Below, one piece after another: positions 59,257 to 64,000 of a stretch of 64,000 bases of DNA. The notes under the pieces are model-generated. The model worked only from the letters and a program-made list of their open reading frames with translations, searched no databases and was not told where the DNA came from. The stretch covers positions 24,158 through 88,157 of the forward strand of contig JAFZQH010000017.1 in assembly GCA_017550165.1 (NCBI GenBank), read 5' to 3'. The stretch is from Lachnospiraceae bacterium (GTDB lineage: Bacteria > Bacillota > Clostridia > Lachnospirales > Lachnospiraceae). A program made the position numbers and the translations under genes. The stretch's first letter is position 1. The number at the start of each line of letters is the position of its first letter.

Positions 59257-59867
59257 GAAGAGTATTGCACTATGTGATGATCATATTGTTGATATTCCTG
59301 TGCGGAAGTGGACTTTCTTTCAGCCGGACGGAAAGTCTTCTGCATGAATGGAGCGGGATACTGTTGTTTGTCTGTGTTATTGTTCATCTGATATGGAACC
59401 GGAAATGGTTCAACGGGATATTCAGGCGAAAGTATAACGCGAACAGAAGCCTTATTACTGCCACAGACATTCTGTTGATCGTTTTGATTCTGATGATAGC
59501 CGTAAGTGCGATGGTGATATCGGGATATGTGTTTTCGTTTCTTGATTTGCATGGTGCAGCCTGGGAAAGAAGGATACATTTTGCCGGAACTGCATGGCTG
59601 TTCCTGCTGAGTGGAATTCACTTTGGAATGCACATGAAAGCCGGGAAAAGAAATGTTATTTTGTATATCACTGCAGCCGGCGGACTTGCTGCATTTATAG
59701 TGTGCAGGTTTTATGAGAGGCTGTTTCTTTTGAACGAATTTGCATTCATTCCATCGGTTCCATCGTGGACAGTATATTTGCTGCATGCTCTAATGTTTGG
59801 CACATTTATGTGTATTGGAAGCGAAATAAAACGGCTGGCAACAAAGAAAGGGAAAAAACATGATTAA
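59253..59867 (+). CDS. DUF4405-type cytochrome b-like membrane protein
   Basis: A 204-residue protein with about five to six membrane helices. Histidines lie in helices as in di-heme cytochrome b proteins: LLHEWSGILLFVCVIVHLIW in helix 2 and RRIHFAGTAWLFLLSGIHFGMH in helix 4, giving two His pairs. This matches DUF4405. It could pass electrons across the membrane to the lipoprotein flavodoxin encoded four bases upstream. ATG 59253 overlaps that gene's stop. The next gene overlaps its end by eight bases. Heme binding is inferred, not shown. Confidence 0.82.
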   Translation: MRRVLHYVMIILLIFLCGSGLSFSRTESLLHEWSGILLFVCVIVHLIWNRKWFNGIFRRKYNANRSLITATDILLIVLILMIAVSAMVISGYVFSFLDLHGAAWERRIHFAGTAWLFLLSGIHFGMHMKAGKRNVILYITAAGGLAAFIVCRFYERLFLLNEFAFIPSVPSWTVYLLHALMFGTFMCIGSEIKRLATKKGKKHD

Positions 59868-60411
59868 GGGAGATATCAGAAGGGCATTTACATATCTTGA
59901 ATCCGGTGCAGTGCTGCTTATTACCACAAATGATGGTACGAACGATAACGTGATGACGATCTCCTGGCAGATGGTTATGGATTTTACGCCTCATATCGCA
60001 ATTACGACAGGAGGATGGAATGAGTCGTTTGAAATATTATTGAAAACGAAAGAGTGCTGCATCTGTGTTCCGGCTTTTGATATGGTTGAAACGGTTGTGG
60101 GTGTTGGTACGGTTCACGGATCAGACTGTGATAAGTTCAATACCTTCGGACTTGACAGGGCAAAGGCGAAGAAGGTGAAAGCACCCGTTATAACGAATTG
60201 TCTGGCTGCTATAGAGTGCAAGCTGGAAGATTATATCGAGCAGCATGGAATATTGGTATTCAAAGGAGTACATCTGTGGGAGAACATGGATAAGGAAGAA
60301 CGCAGAGTGATCCATGCCAATGGTGACGGTACTTTTTACGCGGATGGAGAATTTAGGAATCTGAGAAATGAAATGAGACAGTGGGTTCCGGAGGGTTCGG
60401 AACGGCTGTGA
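59860..60411 (+). CDS. Flavin reductase family protein (second copy)
   Basis: A 183-residue protein of the flavin reductase-like split-barrel family: SGAVLLITTNDGTNDNVMTI, the segment SWQMVMDFTPHIAITTGGWN and SFEILLKTKECCICVPAFDM. It differs from the first copy in length and has a CC pair near residue 67. ATG 59860 lies within the end of the DUF4405 gene, showing tight coupling. Likely role: supply of reduced flavin or electrons to the adjacent membrane/flavodoxin pair. No terminator was recognised before dapB. Confidence 0.85.
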   Translation: MIKGDIRRAFTYLESGAVLLITTNDGTNDNVMTISWQMVMDFTPHIAITTGGWNESFEILLKTKECCICVPAFDMVETVVGVGTVHGSDCDKFNTFGLDRAKAKKVKAPVITNCLAAIECKLEDYIEQHGILVFKGVHLWENMDKEERRVIHANGDGTFYADGEFRNLRNEMRQWVPEGSERL

Positions 60412-60482
60412 AAAAATGGGCGTAGAGTTGTGAAGATGCTGAGAATCACATATTTGTTTCGTATATTGAAAGAAGGTTGATC

Positions 60483-61238
60483 ATGATTAAAACTATAATC
60501 AGCGGCTGCAATGGAAGAATGGGACAGACTCTGACAAAGATAATTAATGAACGCGATGATATGAAGGTTACAGCCGGTTTTGCGCGTAAAGCAGTCTCAT
60601 CAGTTGATTTCCCTGTCTTTTCCTCTCCCGGGGACTGCAATGTGGAAAGTGATGTAGTGATAGATTTTTCAAATCATACAATTATTCCTTCACTGTTGAA
60701 TTATTGTGTGAAGAACAATACTCCGATCGTGACTGGAACTACAGCCCTGGATGAAAAATGCCAGAGTGCTTTAAACGAAGCAGCTGAAACCATACCTGTA
60801 TTTCAGTCTGCAAACATGTCCCTTGGCATAAATGCCCTGATGAAGGTTATTAAAGAGATTACGCCGGTTCTCGAAGACGAGTTCAGTGTTGAAATCATTG
60901 AGATGCATCATAAAACAAAAGTGGATTCCCCGAGTGGGACAGCCTTGCTGCTGGCAGATACGGTCAGCGAAGCCAGCAAGTCAAAAAGAGAATATATCTA
61001 TGGCCGTCACAGCAAGCATGACGAATTCAATATGGATGCAATCGGTATTCATGCTGTGCGGGGAGGTACTGTACCGGGGACACATCTTGTACTTTTTTCC
61101 GGCCCGGATGAAATGATAGAGTTAAAACACCAGATCATTACGAGAGATGTTTTTGCGTACGGAGCGCTGGCAGCGGCGCAGTTTATCATTAAGCAGAAAC
61201 CGGGAAGATATACCATGTCGGATCTGCTCGACAGATGA
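60483..61238 (+). CDS. dapB: 4-hydroxy-tetrahydrodipicolinate reductase
   Basis: A 251-residue protein. The NAD(P)-binding loop is ISGCNGRMGQTL. The catalytic region IEMHHKTKVDSPSGTALLLAD contains the His-His and Lys of the active site and the PSGTA signature; the substrate loop is VRGGTVPGTH. It reduces the dihydrodipicolinate precursor in lysine and diaminopimelate synthesis. ATG 60483 follows AAGAAGG; a TTG at 60477 is less likely. dapA, its usual neighbour, is absent. The gene may have its own weak promoter. Confidence 0.95.
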   Translation: MIKTIISGCNGRMGQTLTKIINERDDMKVTAGFARKAVSSVDFPVFSSPGDCNVESDVVIDFSNHTIIPSLLNYCVKNNTPIVTGTTALDEKCQSALNEAAETIPVFQSANMSLGINALMKVIKEITPVLEDEFSVEIIEMHHKTKVDSPSGTALLLADTVSEASKSKREYIYGRHSKHDEFNMDAIGIHAVRGGTVPGTHLVLFSGPDEMIELKHQIITRDVFAYGALAAAQFIIKQKPGRYTMSDLLDR

Positions 61239-61367
61239 TAGAAAGTGGCGGATCGAATCCTGGGAATTGACAGCCGAGCTGGCAGCTCAGCTCCTGACTC
61301 CAACAAAAATAACATACCAATCAAAACTGACGGCGTCTCGTGAGTAATCCGCGGCGTCTGTTCGTTC

Positions 61368-61505
61368 TTACGGATTCATTTCCTGCAGCAAAAGCAGACC
61401 ATGTGTCCTGATCCATGTGTCTGCTGCTTCCGGCATGTCGCCAAGGATATAATAATTCTTCAGGTCACCAGGATTTTTCTTTACTTTTTTTGTCTTGTTT
61501 ATTAA
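61368..61505 (-). pseudogene. Possible vestigial coding fragment
   Basis: In the 313-base gap between dapB and fic, the minus strand has an open stretch without a start codon that reads NPGDLKNYYILGDMPEAADT and then WIRTHGLLLLQEMNP before TAA at 61370-61368. Its composition looks protein-like, including a Trp and a helical end, but no RBS or intact start exists. It is probably the tail of a lost gene; chance is not excluded. The rest of the gap holds only an imperfect hairpin (about 61389-61422) and the fic promoter. Confidence 0.3.
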
Positions 61506-61510
61506 GAATC

Positions 61511-61539
61511 TTTACCTAAAATGGATTCCGCGATATAAT
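61511..61539 (+). promoter_or_regulatory. Promoter of the Fic gene
   Basis: -35 TTTACC (61511-61516), 17-base spacer, consensus -10 TATAAT (61534-61539). The transcript start would fall about 20 bases before ATG 61567. The encoded HTH domain could bind here. Confidence 0.7.
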
Positions 61540-61566
61540 AAGTAAAGATATTTGGAGGCAATCGAA

Positions 61567-62478
61567 ATGGTATCATATGAAGGTCTTGAAAAGCTGCTTA
61601 AGGAAAGAAGAATAAGAAAGACAGATCTTTCTGCAGCGCTGGGGATGTCCTCACGGACAATCGCGAAGATCGGAAAAGGCGATAAACTGTCCAGGCGAAG
61701 TTTACAGAGAATCGCAGATTATCTTGGTGTGGAGCCGGATTATCTGATGAGAGAGGTATCAGATAACAGAATACTCCAGCTGCTTCGGGAAGAGAAGGAG
61801 ATGAAGCTCTCCGGCGGTTTGTATCATGAGCTGCAGGTCAGGATGACATATAATTCAAACCATCTCGAAGGAAGCAGGCTTTCTGAGGATCAGACAAGAC
61901 AGATCTTTGAAACAAATACGCTTGATGCAGGAGATGGCATTCCGGTTGATGATGTTCTGGAGACGGTTCATCATTTCCGGGCGGTCGATTATGTGATCGA
62001 TATTGCTGAGGATGAACTGACAGAAGATATCATTAAGCAGCTGCATTATATACTGAAGCATGATACAAAGGATTCAACCCTTGGATGGTTTGCTGTCGGG
62101 GATTATAAGAAACGTGCAAATGTTGTCGGGGGCAGAGAAACATCAAAGCCATCAGAAGTGCGTCAGCACATGAAAACTCTTCTTGAAGAATACAATGCCA
62201 GGGTGAAAGTAACTGTAGAAGATATCATATCATTACATGCCGAATTTGAATATATCCATCCGTTCCAGGATGGGAACGGAAGAGTTGGTCGGTTAATAGC
62301 ATTAAAAGAATGTCTGCGCCACAATATAATCCCTTTCATTATTGAAGATGCAAAAAAGAATTACTATTACAGAGGTCTGTCCGAATGGAGAAATGAAAAG
62401 GGCTGGCTCATTGATACCTGTCTTGATGGGCAGGATATGTTTGTCAAGCTGCTGGATATGCTGGAAATACCACATTGA
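61567..62478 (+). CDS. Fic-domain protein with N-terminal HTH
   Basis: A 303-residue protein. An N-terminal Cro/C1-type HTH (about residues 3-58, IRKTDLSAALGMSSRTIAKI) precedes a Fic domain. The active motif HPFQDGNGRVGR lies near residue 230, and an N-terminal inhibitory helix motif SNHLEG ([S/T]xxxE[G/N]) near residue 96 would block ATP until relieved. Such enzymes transfer AMP to target hydroxyls or reverse that. GGAGG with eight-base spacing supports ATG 61567; a TTG at 61552 precedes the RBS. No separate antitoxin gene is adjacent, consistent with in-cis inhibition. Targets are unknown. Confidence 0.9.
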   Translation: MVSYEGLEKLLKERRIRKTDLSAALGMSSRTIAKIGKGDKLSRRSLQRIADYLGVEPDYLMREVSDNRILQLLREEKEMKLSGGLYHELQVRMTYNSNHLEGSRLSEDQTRQIFETNTLDAGDGIPVDDVLETVHHFRAVDYVIDIAEDELTEDIIKQLHYILKHDTKDSTLGWFAVGDYKKRANVVGGRETSKPSEVRQHMKTLLEEYNARVKVTVEDIISLHAEFEYIHPFQDGNGRVGRLIALKECLRHNIIPFIIEDAKKNYYYRGLSEWRNEKGWLIDTCLDGQDMFVKLLDMLEIPH

Positions 62479-62547
62479 CAGGATTTGAATACAATATGAG
62501 AGGAACATATATCTGAACTTGCAGAATGCGTTAGGAGATGATCAGAT

Positions 62548-62610
62548 ATGGAAATGACGATAAAAGAGGCAATGCACGAACGTCATATGGCGGGAACTGG
62601 CCGGGCGTAA
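62548..62610 (+). pseudogene. Possible nitroreductase remnant (N-terminal end only)
   Basis: After TTAGGAG, ATG 62548 opens MEMTIKEAMHERHM, which resembles the first residues of many nitroreductase-family proteins, then the frame closes at 62610 after six unrelated residues. Downstream to 62780 the sequence is AT-rich and broken in all frames; a short open run ERLTEEEYKKWF ends at 62790. This looks like a decayed accessory gene, but similarity over 14 residues is weak evidence. Confidence 0.3.
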
Positions 62611-62808
62611 CCGTGGAGAAAAAAGAAGGCAAATTGAAAAAGCATGTGCTTTTGGCAAGGAAGCTTGTAAACAATATTACAAAACACAAAATGTTCGTCT
62701 GCCTGATTTGTTGTTTGTTATCAGTTTATCATCGTATATAAAAATACGGAGGAGAGACTCACAGAGGAAGAGTATAAAAAATGGTTTTAATGCTTGACAA
62801 AACCAACT

Positions 62809-62884
62809 TTGAAAAAGTGTATTTTTACGAGAAAATATCGTTGAAAAAATGTAAAAAATGGAGTAATATCTATTGAAAAAGTGT
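62809..62884 (+). repeat. Three 12-bp direct repeats with exact 32-bp spacing at the ATPase promoter
   Basis: TTGAAAAAGTGT occurs at 62809-62820, TTGAAAAAATGT at 62841-62852 and TTGAAAAAGTGT at 62873-62884; each start is 32 bases after the previous, about three helical turns. The middle copy supplies the -35 (TTGAAA 62841-62846) of a promoter with 17-base spacer and -10 TAATAT (62864-62869), and the third covers the predicted start of transcription. This is the layout of an operator for a DNA-binding repressor. Confidence 0.65.
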
Positions 62885-62932
62885 TCTGATTGATGATTTC
62901 ATTTATGTACTCTGTTATGATCGGAGGTTGCC

Positions 62933-64000
62933 ATGATACACCGCAAAGCAGAAAAGAGAATTCGTGAATGGATATCTGATTCAGGTAAAGCGCTTCTTGT
63001 AAGCGGCGCCAGACAGGTGGGGAAGACCTTTTCAATCCGAAGATGTCTGGAAGAGATGAATTGCAATTATCTTGAGGTAAACCTGATCGAACAGCCGGAG
63101 CTTGTCCCGGTAATGGAGAAATCATTATCCGTCGATGATCTTATCATCAATTTGTCGGCGGCAGCGGACTATTCCTTTGTCAGGGGCGAAACGATCCTGT
63201 TTATTGATGAAATACAGGAAGTCAGTGATCTGGCAACAAGGATTAAATTCTGGGTCGATGAGGGAAGCTTCCGATATGTACTCAGCGGATCTCTTCTCGG
63301 GATAGAATTAAAGAATCTGAGATCCGCGCCGGTAGGATACCTTGAAGAAATGGAAATGTTTCCTCTTGACTTTGAAGAGTTTCTTGAGGCTTCCGGTGTT
63401 ACACGCGATGTGACAGATCATCTCAGAAACAGTTTTAATGAGTTAAAGCCTGTGGGGGAATTGATACACGAAAAAATCATGCAGCATTTTCGCCGCTATC
63501 TCGTAGTCGGAGGGATGCCTGATGCCGTCCGGGAATATATTGAATCCGGAAATATATCGAAAGTCACAACGATTCAAAAAAACATCATAGAAATGTATAA
63601 ACTGGATTTCACAAAATATGAAGCGGCGGATAAAAAGCTTATGATCATATCGATCTATGATACGATGCCGTCACAGCTTCTTAAGCAAAACAGACGGTTC
63701 AATTATTCGGATATCAGGAAGGGACTGCGGTTTCAGAGAGTGGAGAGTAGCTTTCTGTGGCTTGTATCGGCGGGTGTAGCGATCGCAACGTATAATGCTG
63801 CGGAGCCAAGAGTATCCTTGAGACAGAACAGGAAAAGCAGCTTGCTGAAATTGTATTCCTCAGATGTGGGGCTGCTGACTTCGCAGTATAGTAATGCTCT
63901 GAGAACCAAAATCCTTTTGGGCGATGACAAAGTAAACCTTGGCGGAATCTATGAAAATGCGGTTGCACAGGAACTGCATGCCCATGGATTAGATACATAC
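62933..64000 (+). CDS. AAA ATPase with DUF4143-type C-terminus (3' cut by window)
   Basis: An open frame of 356 codons runs off the window end. ATG 62933 has CGGAGG seven bases upstream. Walker A is VSGARQVGKTFSIR (K31), Walker B TILFIDEIQEV, then FWVDEGSFRYVLSGSLLG (sensor-1-like) and PLDFEEFLEASG, typical of the ATPase/DUF4143 family. The C-terminal part shows LLKLYSSDVGLLTSQYSNAL and GGIYENAVAQELHAHG, the DUF4143 hallmark. These proteins are common accessory genes, sometimes linked to toxin-antitoxin or defence roles, but without an agreed function. The gene lies in a region of gene remnants, suggesting mobility. Confidence 0.9.
   Translation, partial: MIHRKAEKRIREWISDSGKALLVSGARQVGKTFSIRRCLEEMNCNYLEVNLIEQPELVPVMEKSLSVDDLIINLSAAADYSFVRGETILFIDEIQEVSDLATRIKFWVDEGSFRYVLSGSLLGIELKNLRSAPVGYLEEMEMFPLDFEEFLEASGVTRDVTDHLRNSFNELKPVGELIHEKIMQHFRRYLVVGGMPDAVREYIESGNISKVTTIQKNIIEMYKLDFTKYEAADKKLMIISIYDTMPSQLLKQNRRFNYSDIRKGLRFQRVESSFLWLVSAGVAIATYNAAEPRVSLRQNRKSSLLKLYSSDVGLLTSQYSNALRTKILLGDDKVNLGGIYENAVAQELHAHGLDTY

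Noticed and set aside
62809..62884. CRISPR-like repeats
   Set aside because: Repeats are only 12 bp, A-rich, with 20-bp spacers that partly resemble each other; no cas genes nearby and they overlap a promoter.

Overview
The window looks like one chromosomal segment of a motile, Gram-positive Clostridia member, most likely Lachnospiraceae. This is inferred from gene content, AGGAGG-type ribosome binding sites, house-type TTGACA/TATAAT promoters, and the order fla/che - sigD - rpsB - tsf, the same neighbourhood as the fla/che locus of Bacillus subtilis. No rRNA, tRNA, CRISPR array, insertion sequence or phage gene was seen.

1-28.5 kb is a nearly gap-free co-directional motility operon. It starts inside fliK and runs flgD, a TIGR02530-type protein, flgE, flbD, motA, motB, fliL, fliM, fliY, cheY, fliO-P-Q-R, flhB, flhA, flhF, flhG, a PilZ protein, cheB, cheA, cheW, cheC, cheD, a small membrane protein, sigD, a fapA-type DUF342 protein and three poorly known genes. 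Many genes overlap by a few bases (TAATG, ATGA). Several gaps hold perfect hairpins without U-tracts. One gap (26460-26620) folds on paper into a closed four-way-junction RNA. No methyl-accepting receptor, cheR or flagellin gene lies in the window.

28.5-41.9 kb is mixed housekeeping: rpsB-tsf behind a strong promoter, a Nudix hydrolase, cysE, a PIN-like protein, an NlpC/P60-like lipoprotein, hsp20 under a perfect CIRCE operator, a PPP-type phosphatase, a PucR-type regulator, a TraX-like membrane protein, galK and a diguanylate cyclase. On the minus strand beside cysE sits an apparently orphan peptide with a Nif11-like leader, a VAGG cleavage motif and a 46-residue core rich in Cys and Tyr.

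42-52.5 kb carries a MoxR ATPase, a hybrid histidine kinase and an HD-GYP/receiver protein on the plus strand, facing a DUF58 - DUF4381-like - VWA - VWA - TPR cluster on the minus strand. This is a Bat/MoxR-type system in two opposing pieces. Next comes a cation-efflux transporter whose leader contains a readable NiCo riboswitch, a terminator and a near-consensus promoter.

52.8-64 kb is more accessory: a CAP-domain lipoprotein, dtd, a degenerate HD-GYP protein, a TfoX-N protein, and an AraC regulator divergent from a flavin reductase / flavodoxin lipoprotein / DUF4405 cytochrome b-like / flavin reductase operon. dapB, a Fic protein with its own HTH, gene remnants and an AAA/DUF4143 ATPase cut by the window end follow. 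The ATPase promoter carries three 12-bp repeats spaced exactly 32 bp apart. The strongest candidates for something undescribed are the 26.5-kb RNA, the orphan Nif11-type peptide, the extracytoplasmic flavodoxin module and the 32-bp-phased repeats.
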